Of a stretch of DNA of 46,338 nucleotides, positions 1 to 7,932 are shown piece by piece. This DNA comes from Curtobacterium sp. HSID17257. Lineage in GTDB: Bacteria > Actinomycetota > Actinomycetes > Actinomycetales > Microbacteriaceae. The stretch covers positions 1-46,338 of the forward strand of contig NZ_RBLU01000017.1 in assembly GCF_003989515.1 (NCBI RefSeq). Reading direction: 5' to 3'. The translations under genes and the position numbers were made by a program. Numbering within the stretch: the first letter of the stretch is position 1; each line of letters starts with the position of its first letter. The notes under the pieces are model-generated. The model saw nothing but the letters and a program-made list of their open reading frames with translations. It was not told where the DNA came from and searched no databases.

Positions 1-1246
1 TAGCCGCCTCGGCAGCGTCGGCGTCGTCCGCGGCCTCGTGCGGGACGAGCGCGACCCCGAGCGCTGCGGCGACCGCGCCGGCGGCCGTACCCCGGTCGGT
101 GACCTCGACGCCGTCGAGGCCCTGCCACGCGGCCGCCCGCCGCAGCGTCTCGGCGAGGCGCTCCGCGTCCAGCTGCTCACCCGGCTCCTGCCAGGCGGTC
201 CGGACCCGGAGGACCCCGCGCTGCCGGTCGCTCTTCAGGTCGACGCGACCGGTCAGGCGGTCGTCCTGCAGGACGGGCAGCACGTAGTAGCCGAACACGC
301 GCTTCGGCGCCGGTGTGTAGATCTCGATCCGGTAGTGGAAGTCGTACATGCGCTCCGCTCGGCGCCGGAACCAGACGACCGGGTCGAACGGGCTGAGCAC
401 CGCGTCGGCGGCGACGTGCCTCGGGACCCGGGCATCGGCGTGCAGCCAAGCGGGGTCCCGCCAGCCCTCCACCCGGACCGGCACGAGCTCGCCGCGTTCC
501 TCGAGCTCCGTGATCGCGGCGGTGGTGTCGTCCGCGCGCAGGCGGAAGTAGTCGGCGAGGTCCGCGCGGGTCCCGACGCCGAACGCGCGCGCGGCGCGCC
601 CGACCAACTCGGTGACGGCGGTGTGCCGGTCGGGAGCACCCTCGAGCGTGCCCGCCGGCAACACCTGGTCGGGCAGGGCGTACACGCGCTCGAACCCGGC
701 GCGTCCGGCGCTGACGACCTCGCCCCAGCGGAACATCTGCTCGAGGCCCGCCTTCACGTCACTCCACCCCCACCACGGCCCGCGGCGGACGTTCGCCTCG
801 TGCTCGACCGCGCTCGCGGGCAGGGGACCCTCGGTGGCGAGCAGGGCGCGGAGCTCGCGGCGGACGCTCGCGGTGCGTTCGACGCCGGCGATCCGGTTCG
901 GCCGGGCGTCGCGTTCGCGGTACGCGTCCATCCGCCAGCGGAAGAGCGGGAGGTCGGCCCGCGGCAGGAACGCGGCCTCGTGCGCCCAGTACTCGGCGTA
1001 CGGGCCGGAGCGGCGCATGGTCAAGCGGTCCAGCGTGGACTTGTCGTAGGCGCCGAGGCGGGCGAAGAGGGGCAGGTAGTGGCTGCGCTCGAAGACGTTG
1101 ACCGAGTCGATCTGCAGCAGCCCGAGTCGGCCGATCGTCGTCGTCAGCGTGCGGGTGCCCACGGCGTCGCGAGCGGGTGCGCCGAAGCCCTGGGCCGCGA
1201 GGGTGACACGGCGGGCCTCGGCGGCGGAGAGCGTGGACCTGACCAT
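1..1246 (-). CDS. Winged-helix DNA-binding protein, YcaQ/AlkX-like glycosylase family (3' end cut by window)
   Basis: At least 415 codons are open from the ATG at 1246 to the window edge, so the C-terminus is missing. The N-terminal part reads LGLLQIDSVNV followed by RSHYLPLFARLGAYD, which is the hallmark of the HTH_42 (DUF1006) family. That family includes the E. coli interstrand-crosslink glycosylase YcaQ. In YcaQ relatives the catalytic Gln and Asp sit in a Q-x-D motif; here it is Q45-I46-D47. The family is usually about 400 residues, so little is lost. The likely role is unhooking or excising bulky base adducts, but many actinobacterial paralogues are untested. There is no Shine-Dalgarno sequence. 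A TAGCGT box lies 6 bp before the ATG, suggesting a leaderless transcript. The gene is divergent from the AI-2E permease. Confidence 0.85.
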   Translation of the reverse strand, partial: MVRSTLSAAEARRVTLAAQGFGAPARDAVGTRTLTTTIGRLGLLQIDSVNVFERSHYLPLFARLGAYDKSTLDRLTMRRSGPYAEYWAHEAAFLPRADLPLFRWRMDAYRERDARPNRIAGVERTASVRRELRALLATEGPLPASAVEHEANVRRGPWWGWSDVKAGLEQMFRWGEVVSAGRAGFERVYALPDQVLPAGTLEGAPDRHTAVTELVGRAARAFGVGTRADLADYFRLRADDTTAAITELEERGELVPVRVEGWRDPAWLHADARVPRHVAADAVLSPFDPVVWFRRRAERMYDFHYRIEIYTPAPKRVFGYYVLPVLQDDRLTGRVDLKSDRQRGVLRVRTAWQEPGEQLDAERLAETLRRAAAWQGLDGVEVTDRGTAAGAVAAALGVALVPHEAADDADAAEAA

Positions 1247-1252
1247 GGCACG

Positions 1253-1258
1253 ACGCTA
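1253..1258 (-). promoter_or_regulatory. -10 box TAGCGT of the YcaQ-like gene
   Basis: TAGCGT on the minus strand ends 6 bp before the ATG, with no ribosome binding site between. This fits leaderless transcription. No clear -35 box is visible. Confidence 0.5.
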
Positions 1259-1327
1259 CCGATCAGCGCCGACACCGACGTCGGACGGACGTATGCCGCA
1301 TCTGGAACACGCTCCGGCGCCCGTCGG

Positions 1328-1333
1328 TACACT
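1328..1333 (+). promoter_or_regulatory. -10 box TACACT of the AI-2E permease gene
   Basis: TACACT ends 6 bp before the ATG at 1340 and no Shine-Dalgarno sequence is present, so the transcript is probably leaderless. Confidence 0.5.
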
Positions 1334-1339
1334 CGCCGC

Positions 1340-2578
1340 ATGGCCTGGGGAAAGAAGACGCATCCGGATCCCGTCGTCGAGCAGGTCGTGCCGACGGGCA
1401 TGCGGATCGCGGGCGCGTGGTCGTGGCGAGTGCTGGTGGTCATCGGTGTCGTCGCGGTGTTCATCTACCTCGTCACGCTCTTCAGCGAGGTCCTCATCCC
1501 GTTCCTCATCGGGATCGTCGTCGCCGCCCTGCTCGTGCCGCTCTCGAACTGGATGCAGCGGCACCACGTGCCGAAGTGGATCGCCGTCGTGGTCAGCCTG
1601 GTCGGGGGTCTCGCAGCCGTCGGCGGGCTCATCTGGCTCGTCGTCGACCAGATCGCGGCGTCGTACCCCTCGCTCCGGGACCGGACGCTCTCGCAGTACG
1701 ACACCATCCGCGAGTTCGTGCTGAACTCCGGGGTCGGCATCAGCCAGTCCGACCTCAACAACTACCTGAACCAGGCCACCGACTGGCTGTCGAGCAACTC
1801 CGGCTCGATCCTGTCGGGGGTGGCGAGCGCTGGTTCGTCGCTGACGCACCTGCTCACCGGGCTCTTCGTCGTCATCTTCACGGTGATCTTCCTGCTCATC
1901 GACGGCAAGAACGTGTGGCGCTGGACCGTCCGGCTGTTCCCGAAGAACGCCCGCTCGGCCATCGACGGCGCGGGTGTCGCCGGCTGGACGACGCTCACGA
2001 GCTTCATCCGCGTGCAGATCTTCGTCGCCTTCGTCGACGCGGTCGGCATCGGCATCGGCGCCGCCGTCCTGCAGCTCCCGCTCGTCATCCCGATCGCGGT
2101 GTTCGTCTTCCTCGGCGCGTTCATCCCCGTGGTCGGTGCCATCGTGACGGGCTTCCTCGCCGTGTTCATCGCGCTCATCTTCAACGGCTGGGTCGCGGCG
2201 CTCGTCATGCTCGGCGTGATCCTCGTCGTGCAGCAGGTCGAGGGGCACATCCTGCAGCCCCTCGTCATGGGCAGTGCCGTCAAGGTGCACCCGCTCGCCG
2301 TCGTGCTCGGCGTGACCGCGGCGTCCGGGCTCGCAGGCATCGCGGGCGCGTTCTTCGCCGTGCCGTTGATCGCGACCGTGAACTCGATGGTCACGACGAT
2401 CGCCAGCGGCCGGTGGAAGGGGCTCGACTCCGACCACGTGCTCGAGGCGAAGCAGCGCGACCACCACGCGAGCGTCGAGGCCAAGAAGCGTCGCCGCTGG
2501 CGGAAGCACCACCCCGATGGCGTCCCCGCGCCGGGCAGCGACGAGCAGCCCACCGCCGCGAAGGGGACCGCGGGCTGA
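1340..2578 (+). CDS. AI-2E family transporter (PF01594 permease)
   Basis: 412 residues. After a short cytoplasmic N-terminus there are about eight hydrophobic segments, at roughly residues 27-50, 52-70, 79-103, 170-190 and four more between 220 and 345. A loop of about 65 residues separates the first three from the rest. The signature region FLGAFIPVVGA and the later EGHILQPLVMG are typical of the AI-2E/TqsA/YdiK family of integral membrane proteins. The highly charged C-terminal tail (KKRRRWRKHH) is cytoplasmic. Family members export signalling molecules or exchange ions such as Na+/H+; the substrate here cannot be told from sequence. The ATG at 1340 is preceded by a -10 box. Open frame continues far upstream in the same phase, but that is only the antisense of the YcaQ-like gene. 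Confidence 0.9.
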   Translation: MAWGKKTHPDPVVEQVVPTGMRIAGAWSWRVLVVIGVVAVFIYLVTLFSEVLIPFLIGIVVAALLVPLSNWMQRHHVPKWIAVVVSLVGGLAAVGGLIWLVVDQIAASYPSLRDRTLSQYDTIREFVLNSGVGISQSDLNNYLNQATDWLSSNSGSILSGVASAGSSLTHLLTGLFVVIFTVIFLLIDGKNVWRWTVRLFPKNARSAIDGAGVAGWTTLTSFIRVQIFVAFVDAVGIGIGAAVLQLPLVIPIAVFVFLGAFIPVVGAIVTGFLAVFIALIFNGWVAALVMLGVILVVQQVEGHILQPLVMGSAVKVHPLAVVLGVTAASGLAGIAGAFFAVPLIATVNSMVTTIASGRWKGLDSDHVLEAKQRDHHASVEAKKRRRWRKHHPDGVPAPGSDEQPTAAKGTAG

Positions 2579-2643
2579 GCGGGCGCTCACCGAAGGACCG
2601 TCACGAGTTCGCCGTGGACGCCCTGACGGACGATGATGGGACC

Positions 2644-3903
2644 GTGACCGACACCTCCGTGCCCCAGCAGCAGACCGCGGCGTTCCCCTCGCTGGCGGAC
2701 ATCGAGGCCGCGCAGCGGACCATCGCGGGCGTCGCGCGCGTCACGCCGATGGAGACGTCGCAGTTCCTCGCGGAGCTGCTCGGCTCACCGGTGCACCTGA
2801 AGTGCGAGAACCTGCAGCGCACCGGCGCCTACAAGGTGCGGGGCGCCTACAACCGGCTCGCCGCGCTCAGCCCCGAGCAGCGTGCGGCCGGTGTCGTCGC
2901 CGCGAGCGCCGGCAACCACGCGCAGGGCGTGGCCCTGGCCGCCCGCGAGCTCGGCATCCCGGCCACGATCTTCACGCCGGTCGGAGTCGCGCTGCCGAAG
3001 CTCCAGGCCACACGGCACTACGGCGCCGACGTGGTGCTGCGCGGTCACTCCGTCGAGGAGGCCCTGAGCGCCGCCAAGGACTTCGCCGCCCACACCGGCG
3101 CGGTGTTCATCCCGCCCTTCGACCACCCGGACGTCATCGCCGGCCAGGGCACGCTCGGGCTCGAGATCATCGACCAGGTGCCCGACGTCGACACGGTGGT
3201 CGTGCCGATCGGCGGCGGCGGGGTCATCTCCGGCATCGCCCTCGCGGTGAAGGGGATGTCCGAGCGCCTGGGCCGTCCGATCCGGGTGATCGGCGTGCAG
3301 GCGGAGAACGCCGCCGCCTACCCGTCCTCGATCACCGCCGGCCAGCCGGTCACGATCACGACGAAGCCGACGATCTCGGACGGCATCGCCGTTGCCCGAC
3401 CCGGCGACCTGAACTTCCCGATCATCCGCGACCTGGTCGACGACATCGTCACCGTGTCGGACGACGACACCGCCCGCGCCCTGCTCGTGCTGCTCGAGCG
3501 CGCGAAGCTCGTGGTCGAGGCAGCCGGCGCCGTCGGTGTCGCAGCGATCATGTCCGGCGCCGTCCGCGACACCGGCCGCACGGTCGTGCTGCTGAGCGGC
3601 GGCAACATCGACCCGCTCATGATGGAGCGCATCATCACCCGCGGGCTCGTCGCCGCGTCGCGTTACATCGGCATCCGCATCATGCTGCCGGACCGCCCCG
3701 GCCAGCTCGCCCGCGTCGCACAGGTCATCTCGGACGCCGGCGCCAACGTCGTCGAGGTGCTGCACACCCGGCACGGGCAGGGCCTGGTGATCAACGAGGT
3801 CGCCCTGGACCTGTCGATCGAGGCACGCGGCCCGGAACACGCGCAGGAGGTCATGAAGCGCCTCCACGAGGTCGGCTTCCGTCCGGAGCTGCTCGAGCAC
3901 TGA
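2644..3903 (+). CDS. ilvA: Threonine ammonia-lyase (threonine deaminase) with C-terminal ACT domain
   Basis: 419 residues. A PLP-dependent fold type II enzyme that converts L-threonine to 2-oxobutanoate and ammonia, feeding isoleucine synthesis or threonine catabolism. K64 in TGAYKVRGAY is the expected Schiff-base lysine, and GGGGVISG is the phosphate-binding glycine loop. A single ACT domain begins near residue 335 (IMLPDRPGQLARVAQV). The short single-ACT layout matches the catabolic-type/short IlvA family rather than the two-ACT E. coli biosynthetic enzyme, so the physiological role is open. The GTG at 2644 was chosen because alignment-like N-termini start near SLADIEAAQ. An in-frame GTG at 2614 is an alternative. 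It lies 65 bp after the permease gene. Confidence 0.9.
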   Translation: MTDTSVPQQQTAAFPSLADIEAAQRTIAGVARVTPMETSQFLAELLGSPVHLKCENLQRTGAYKVRGAYNRLAALSPEQRAAGVVAASAGNHAQGVALAARELGIPATIFTPVGVALPKLQATRHYGADVVLRGHSVEEALSAAKDFAAHTGAVFIPPFDHPDVIAGQGTLGLEIIDQVPDVDTVVVPIGGGGVISGIALAVKGMSERLGRPIRVIGVQAENAAAYPSSITAGQPVTITTKPTISDGIAVARPGDLNFPIIRDLVDDIVTVSDDDTARALLVLLERAKLVVEAAGAVGVAAIMSGAVRDTGRTVVLLSGGNIDPLMMERIITRGLVAASRYIGIRIMLPDRPGQLARVAQVISDAGANVVEVLHTRHGQGLVINEVALDLSIEARGPEHAQEVMKRLHEVGFRPELLEH

Positions 3904-3984
3904 CCCGCCGCGCTGCACACGTCGGTGTCAGCGCTGCGCACGGGACGGCCGTCCCGGCGTCAGGGGCGCGTGAGCGACGCCGCG

Positions 3985-4014
3985 GACGGCCGGGAGGCGC
4001 GTGATGCTCCCGTC
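3985..4014. repeat. Degenerate family A hairpin (possible ilvA terminator)
   Basis: GACGG then CCGGGAGGCGCG, with CTCCCGTC following, forms a short CGGGAG/CTCCCG stem. It resembles the left arm of the perfect family A hairpins elsewhere in the window (7057, 11744, 34881, 41188). It abuts the ATG of the next gene directly, so it is partly eroded or has been overrun by that gene's start. Confidence 0.4.
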
Positions 4015-4506
4015 ATGACCCTCACGTCGATCCTGCCCTCGCTCCGTGCCTCGCTGCCCGATCCGCTCGACCCGACGGTCTGGCCCGCCGGCACCGAGGC
4101 CACGCTCGACGACGTCCGGGTCCGCGCGGTGTCGATGCAGCGCCTGGCCGCGGTGGCCGGGACGCCGTGCGTGCACACCGCGGAGCAGGCACCGCCGCGG
4201 TACCGCCCACGCGACTGGCACCCCGCCGACGTCTGCGTGACCGTCGCGACCGTCACGCGGGTCCGGCGTCCGTGGGGCGTGGTGTTCGTCGAGCTCGACG
4301 GGGTCGTTCCCGACTGCGCCGTGCTGACCGCGGCGCGGCTGATCGGCCGGCGCAGCGTCGCTCCCGCGGCCGAGGTGACGCTCACGACGAACACGACCGG
4401 GACGGCCGGGCACCAGGTGCTGCTGCCGGGCGACGTCGCCGTCGGGGACCTCGTGTGCTTCCCGTGCGTCCGGTCGCTCGCGCACCGCGACGTCGTGGCG
4501 CACTGA
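4015..4506 (+). CDS. Hypothetical protein (163 aa), function unknown
   Basis: 163 residues, not recognised. It lacks a signal peptide and membrane segments. The sequence is mixed beta-rich, with CVTVATVTRV and GVVFVELDGVV strands and a C-terminal half rich in V, T and A. There are four cysteines, two of them close together in LVCFPC. The ATG at 4015 follows an inverted-repeat remnant with no ribosome binding site, so the start is uncertain. The codon use (G or C in third positions) is that of a real gene, and the frame on the opposite strand is less convincing. It is convergent with greA, with a strong hairpin between them. Confidence 0.6.
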   Translation: MTLTSILPSLRASLPDPLDPTVWPAGTEATLDDVRVRAVSMQRLAAVAGTPCVHTAEQAPPRYRPRDWHPADVCVTVATVTRVRRPWGVVFVELDGVVPDCAVLTAARLIGRRSVAPAAEVTLTTNTTGTAGHQVLLPGDVAVGDLVCFPCVRSLAHRDVVAH

Positions 4507-4576
4507 CCGGGCGCTGAGCACCCGGTGCGGCGCCGTGCTCGCGGCGCCGTGCGCGCGGCCCGGCTGTCGCACAACG

Positions 4577-4620
4577 AAGAGCAGCTCGCGCCACATGGTT
4601 CCGTGGTGCGAGCTGCTCTT
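4577..4620. terminator. Family B hairpin between convergent genes
   Basis: An 18-bp stem with one G-U pair (AAGAGCAGCTCGCGCCAC and its complement) encloses an 8-nt loop. It is flanked by CGCACAACG on the left and GGTCGTGC on the right. It lies between the 163-aa gene and greA, so it can act as a bidirectional terminator. No T-tract follows. The outer sequence and architecture match the hairpin at 21707. Confidence 0.7.
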
Positions 4621-4680
4621 GGTCGTGCACTGGCACGTCGCGCCACCGACCGCGGGCCGTGGCGCCGCGCGGCCGGCCGC

Positions 4681-5169
4681 CTACGGCTGGTAGCGCTCGA
4701 TCTTCGTCACCTTGGCGCTGATCTCCTTGCCGTTCGGCGCGGTGTAGGTCGTCTCGTCGCCCGCGCGCAGCCCGAGGATCGCGGCACCGACCGGGCTGAC
4801 CGGGCTGTACACGGTCAGGTCGGAGCCCTCGGCCACGATCTCGCGGTTGCCCACGAGGAACGTCGACTCGTCGCCGGCGATGACCGCGGTCACGACGGTG
4901 CCCGGCTCGACGGTGCCGTCGAAGTCCGCCTCGCCCACGGTGGCGTGCTTGAGCAGCTCGGTGAGCTGGCGGATGCGGGCCTCGATCTTGCCCTGCTCGT
5001 CCTTCGCGGCGTGGTAGCCGCCGTTCTCCTTGAGGTCGCCCTCTTCACGCGCCGCCTCGATGCGGTCCGCGATCTCCTTGCGGGCCGGGCCCGACAGCTG
5101 CGCGAGCTCGGCCGTGAGACGGTCGTGCGCCTCCTGGGTCAGCCAGGTGGTCTGCGTGTCGTTGCTCAT
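4681..5169 (-). CDS. greA: Transcription elongation factor GreA
   Basis: 162 residues. GreA binds the RNA polymerase secondary channel and stimulates cleavage of backtracked RNA. The N-terminal coiled coil carries DRIEAAREEGDLKENGGYH, with the acidic tip residues (D and E of the DLxEN motif) that position the catalytic Mg2+. The C-terminal FKBP-like GreA/GreB domain follows, with YSPVSPVGAAILG. Length is normal. The ATG at 5169 is preceded 6 nt away by AAGGGAGA; an in-frame start 18 bp upstream would swallow that site. DUF4307 lies upstream on the same strand, 67 bp away. Confidence 0.97.
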   Translation of the reverse strand: MSNDTQTTWLTQEAHDRLTAELAQLSGPARKEIADRIEAAREEGDLKENGGYHAAKDEQGKIEARIRQLTELLKHATVGEADFDGTVEPGTVVTAVIAGDESTFLVGNREIVAEGSDLTVYSPVSPVGAAILGLRAGDETTYTAPNGKEISAKVTKIERYQP

Positions 5170-5236
5170 CGGTCTCCCTTTCGACAAAGGACGAGACCGG
5201 CCGGTGTGGCCGGTCTCGTCCGCGAATCAGTCGAGT

Positions 5237-5683
5237 CTAGGGAACCCAGCAGTCGTGGATCAAGCCGGTCACGCCGCGGGTCGTGGTGTTCACCTCGGTC
5301 GAGATCGAGCGGGTGCGCTGCTCGGAGGCCGGCAGCGTCACCTCCTTCCACCCGACGATCGAGTACGACTTGTCGAGCACCTGCACGGCGCAGCGGACCT
5401 CGGTGCCCGGGTCGGCCGACACCTGCGAGTGCACGACCGTGCGGTGGTCGGAGACGACGGTGTAGCCGAGCTCGGTGTTGTCGAGCCCGTGCGACTCCTG
5501 GTCGAGCCCGGCCCAGACGACCCACGCGACGAACACGAGCACGACGGCGATCGCCGCGACGATCCCGAACAGCCTGCCGCGGCGCCGACGCTCCGGCGTG
5601 CGCCCGTACCGATCGTCCAGCGACGCGGCCGTGCCGGGCGCGACGGTCGCAGCGGTGGCGGTGGGGTGCAGCGGTTCGGACAG
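5237..5683 (-). CDS. DUF4307 domain membrane protein, apparent CTG start
   Basis: 148 residues. The N-terminus is proline/arginine rich with LDDRYGRTPERRRR. One transmembrane helix follows (FGIVAAIAVVLVFVAWVVW, about residues 38-58), then an extracytoplasmic domain of about 90 residues with two cysteines that could pair. This is the layout of actinobacterial DUF4307 proteins. No ATG, GTG or TTG lies in frame before the membrane helix. A CTG at 5683 sits 7 nt after CAGGAG, and GATAAT lies just upstream, so CTG is the best-supported start. A shorter start would remove the membrane helix. Function unknown. The gene is divergent from mca and in line with greA. Confidence 0.8.
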   Translation of the reverse strand: MSEPLHPTATAATVAPGTAASLDDRYGRTPERRRRGRLFGIVAAIAVVLVFVAWVVWAGLDQESHGLDNTELGYTVVSDHRTVVHSQVSADPGTEVRCAVQVLDKSYSIVGWKEVTLPASEQRTRSISTEVNTTTRGVTGLIHDCWVP

Positions 5684-5803
5684 TTCGGGGCTCCTGGGGT
5701 GATTATCCTGGTCCCAGGGTAGTTCACGCCCCGCTGTGCGCTGCCCCCACGCCCGCGGTCGACGCGTGCGCGCCCCGCTCGACCCGCACCCGTGAGGATC
5801 CTC

Positions 5804-6694
5804 GTGCCGTTCCGCCTGCTGGCCGTCCACGCCCACCCCGACGACGAGTCGAGCAAGGGCGCCGGGACCTCCGCCCGGTACGTCGCCGAGGGACACCAGG
5901 TGATGGTCGTCTCGTGCACGGGTGGCGAGGCCGGGGACGTCCTCAACGACCAGCTCGGCGAACCCGCGACGAGCCGTGCGCACCGTGACATGGCGGGCTA
6001 CCGCCGGTCGGAGATGGCCGCGGCGCAGGCAGCGCTCGGGATCGACCACGTGTGGCTCGGCTACCACGACTCCGGGCTGCCGGACGCCGAGCAGGGCGAG
6101 ACGGTCCGTCCGGGCACGTTCTCGACGGTGCCGCTCGAGTACTCGACCGAGGCACTCGTCCGCGTGGTCCGCCGCTTCCGCCCGCACGTGCTCGTGACCT
6201 ACGACGAGAACGGCGGGTACCCGCACCCCGACCACATCCGCACGCACGAGGTCTCGGTGGCCGCGTGGCGTGACGCCGCCGACCCGACGAAGTACCCGGC
6301 AGCGGGGGAGCCGTGGGCGGTCAGCAAGCTCTACTACGAGCGCACCATGAACCCCCGCCGCTTCCGCACGATCCACGAGGCACTGCGCGAGCGCGACCCG
6401 GACAACCCGGCGGTCGAGCAGCTCCGCGAGTGGGTCGAGCGGTTCGCCGACCGGCCCGACCTCGCGACGACGCACGTCGACGTCAGCGCGTACTTCGACG
6501 CCCGCGACGCAGCGCTGCACGCGCACGCGAGCCAGGTGCCGCCGGACAGCTTCTTCTTCTCCTGGCCGAACGACCTCCTCGCGACGGTGTGGCCCACCGA
6601 GGACTACCAGCTGGTCGAGGCACGCGTGCCCACCGACCTGCCGGAGTCCGACCTGTTCGCGGGGCTCCCTGACGACGAGGACACCACCGCGTGA
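5804..6694 (+). CDS. mca: Mycothiol S-conjugate amidase Mca
   Basis: 296 residues. A zinc amidase of the PIG-L/LmbE family that cleaves mycothiol S-conjugates to a mercapturic acid, which is exported, and GlcN-Ins. HPDDE at residues 11-15 and PHPDH at 140-144 are the metal and active-site motifs. K18, right after HPDDESS, is the lysine seen in Mca but not in the paralogue MshB. The GTG at 5804 has GAGGAT 4 nt upstream, and its product aligns with known Mca N-termini (xLLAVHAHPDDES). A GTG at 5792 is an alternative adding four residues. Mca is restricted to actinobacteria. It is translationally coupled to the next gene by a 4-nt overlap. Confidence 0.93.
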   Translation: MPFRLLAVHAHPDDESSKGAGTSARYVAEGHQVMVVSCTGGEAGDVLNDQLGEPATSRAHRDMAGYRRSEMAAAQAALGIDHVWLGYHDSGLPDAEQGETVRPGTFSTVPLEYSTEALVRVVRRFRPHVLVTYDENGGYPHPDHIRTHEVSVAAWRDAADPTKYPAAGEPWAVSKLYYERTMNPRRFRTIHEALRERDPDNPAVEQLREWVERFADRPDLATTHVDVSAYFDARDAALHAHASQVPPDSFFFSWPNDLLATVWPTEDYQLVEARVPTDLPESDLFAGLPDDEDTTA

Positions 6695-6984
6695 GCACCA
6701 TCCTGACGGCCATCGCCGCCGCCCCCAGCCCGAGCCCGTCGGTCGTGCCCGACGTCGACGTCACCCCCGGGGTCGCCGGCTTCATCGCGATCGCGGTCGT
6801 CGCGGTCGTGACGATCCTGCTCGTGGTCGACATGACCCGACGCATCCGCCGGACCCGGTACCGCGCGGAGATCCGGCAGCGGCTCGAGTCCGACGCCGGC
6901 GAGGGCGTCACGACGGACGAGCCGTCGCGCCGCATCGGCGAGGACGGCCGGACGGACGTGGGCGACGACACCGAACGCGGCTGA
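6691..6984 (+). CDS. Small single-pass membrane protein downstream of mca
   Basis: 97 residues. The GTG start overlaps the mca stop (GTGA). A short N-terminus rich in A, P and S precedes one transmembrane helix (GFIAIAVVAVVTILLVVDM, about residues 30-48). A strongly basic RRIRRTRYR follows, then an acidic tail. By the positive-inside rule the C-terminus is cytoplasmic. Small proteins of this kind commonly follow mca in Actinobacteria. The function is unknown; coupling to mca suggests co-expression rather than a shared mechanism. Confidence 0.8.
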   Translation: MSTILTAIAAAPSPSPSVVPDVDVTPGVAGFIAIAVVAVVTILLVVDMTRRIRRTRYRAEIRQRLESDAGEGVTTDEPSRRIGEDGRTDVGDDTERG

Positions 6985-7056
6985 CCGCGGCTTGCCGCGG
7001 CGACGTCAGCAGCAGCGACGTCGGCAGCAGCGTCATCACCGGTCGTGACGCGACCA

Positions 7057-7110
7057 GCAGACGGACGGGAGGCCCGTGGCGAGCGTGCCACGGGCCTCCC
7101 GTCCGTCTGC
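7057..7110. terminator. Perfect 24-bp hairpin, family A
   Basis: GCAGACGGACGGGAGG starts a perfect 24-bp inverted repeat around the loop GAGCGT (7081-7086). It lies between the convergent mca operon and trhA and can terminate both. It shares GACGGACGGGAGG with the other family A hairpins, but the inner arm is CCCGTGGC instead of CGCGGTGC. Confidence 0.85.
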
Positions 7111-7147
7111 GGTCACCCTCACCGACCGCCGCCGGCGGCGGTCGCGG

Positions 7148-7846
7148 TCAGCGCACCGGGTCGAGGGCCACGATGAGCACGCCGACCCACTGCGCAGCGA
7201 AGGCGACGACGGTCAGGGCGTGGAAGACCTCGTGGAAGCCGAACACGGTCGGGGCGGGGTCGGGCCGCTTGAAGCCGTACACCAAGGCGCCGAGGATGTA
7301 CGCCAGGCCACCGGAGAGCACGAGGATCGTCATCGGGACGCTCGCGGCGAAGAACTGCGGGAGCAGGCCGAGCGCGGCGCACCCGAGCACCAGGTAGATC
7401 GGCACGTACAGCCAGCGCGGTGCGCCGATCCACAGCACGCGGAAGGCGATGCCGAGCGCGGCGCCGGTCCACATCACCCAGAGCACGACGACCATGAGCG
7501 TGTGCGGCAACGCGCAGATCGCGATGGGCGTGTAGGTACCGGCGATCAGCAGCAGGATGTTCGTGTGGTCGATCCGCTTGAGGACCTTCTTCACCGTCGG
7601 ACCCCACGGGAAGCGGTGGTAGGTCGCGGAGACGCCGAACATCAGGAGCGACGTCGCCATGAACACGGCGCTGCCGGCCTTCGCCGCCCCGCTGTCGGCC
7701 AGGGTGATGAGCACGATGCCCATCGCGATGGCGAACGGGAACGTGCCGAGGTGGATCCACCCGCGCCAGGCAGGGCGGGGTGCCTCGGTGGTGGCTGCTT
7801 CCTCGGTGAACGGGACGTGGGGGAGCGTGTCGGTCTCGTCCTGCAT
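7148..7846 (-). CDS. trhA: TrhA/hemolysin III family membrane protein (PAQR superfamily)
   Basis: 232 residues with seven hydrophobic segments. The conserved metal-site motifs of the PAQR/CREST superfamily are present: S73-x-x-Y76-H77 in SATYH, D93-H94 in DHTNI, and H205-x-x-x-H209 in HEVFH. Bacterial members called hemolysin III or TrhA affect membrane energetics homeostasis; hemolysis is not established for most. The ATG at 7846 (MQDETD) was preferred over a GTG at 7891. A TACTGT box 6 bp upstream and the lack of a Shine-Dalgarno sequence indicate a leaderless transcript. The gene is divergent from the prenyltransferase. Confidence 0.9.
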   Translation of the reverse strand: MQDETDTLPHVPFTEEAATTEAPRPAWRGWIHLGTFPFAIAMGIVLITLADSGAAKAGSAVFMATSLLMFGVSATYHRFPWGPTVKKVLKRIDHTNILLLIAGTYTPIAICALPHTLMVVVLWVMWTGAALGIAFRVLWIGAPRWLYVPIYLVLGCAALGLLPQFFAASVPMTILVLSGGLAYILGALVYGFKRPDPAPTVFGFHEVFHALTVVAFAAQWVGVLIVALDPVR

Positions 7847-7852
7847 GGGGCG

Positions 7853-7858
7853 ACAGTA
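7853..7858 (-). promoter_or_regulatory. -10 box TACTGT of trhA
   Basis: TACTGT on the minus strand ends 6 bp before the ATG, with no ribosome binding site between them. Confidence 0.45.
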
Positions 7859-7920
7859 GGGCCCCAGGCCGAACGGCAGCAGGGAGTGCACACCTCGGCA
7901 CGGTCGAGGCCGCGGTGCAC

Positions 7921-7926
7921 TACAGT
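7921..7926 (+). promoter_or_regulatory. -10 box TACAGT of the prenyltransferase gene
   Basis: TACAGT ends 6 bp before the GTG at 7933. This spacing is the main reason for choosing that start over the GTG at 7915. Confidence 0.5.
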
Positions 7927-7932
7927 CGTGGC

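Noticed and set aside
38..1339. Long plus-strand frame preceding and fused in phase to the AI-2E permease
   Set aside because: It is antisense to the YcaQ-like gene, its product is low-complexity and R/G/A-rich, and the permease has its own start with a -10 box.
1256..2590. 444-codon minus-strand frame opposite the permease
   Set aside because: The product is a D/E/R/H-rich shadow of a hydrophobic gene, typical of antisense frames in GC-rich DNA.
2614..2643. Upstream GTG start for ilvA
   Set aside because: It has a distant GAAGGA and would add ten weakly conserved residues; kept only as an alternative.
4525..5988. 487-codon plus-strand frame over greA and DUF4307
   Set aside because: GreA on the other strand is certain, and this product becomes an R/S/P shadow.
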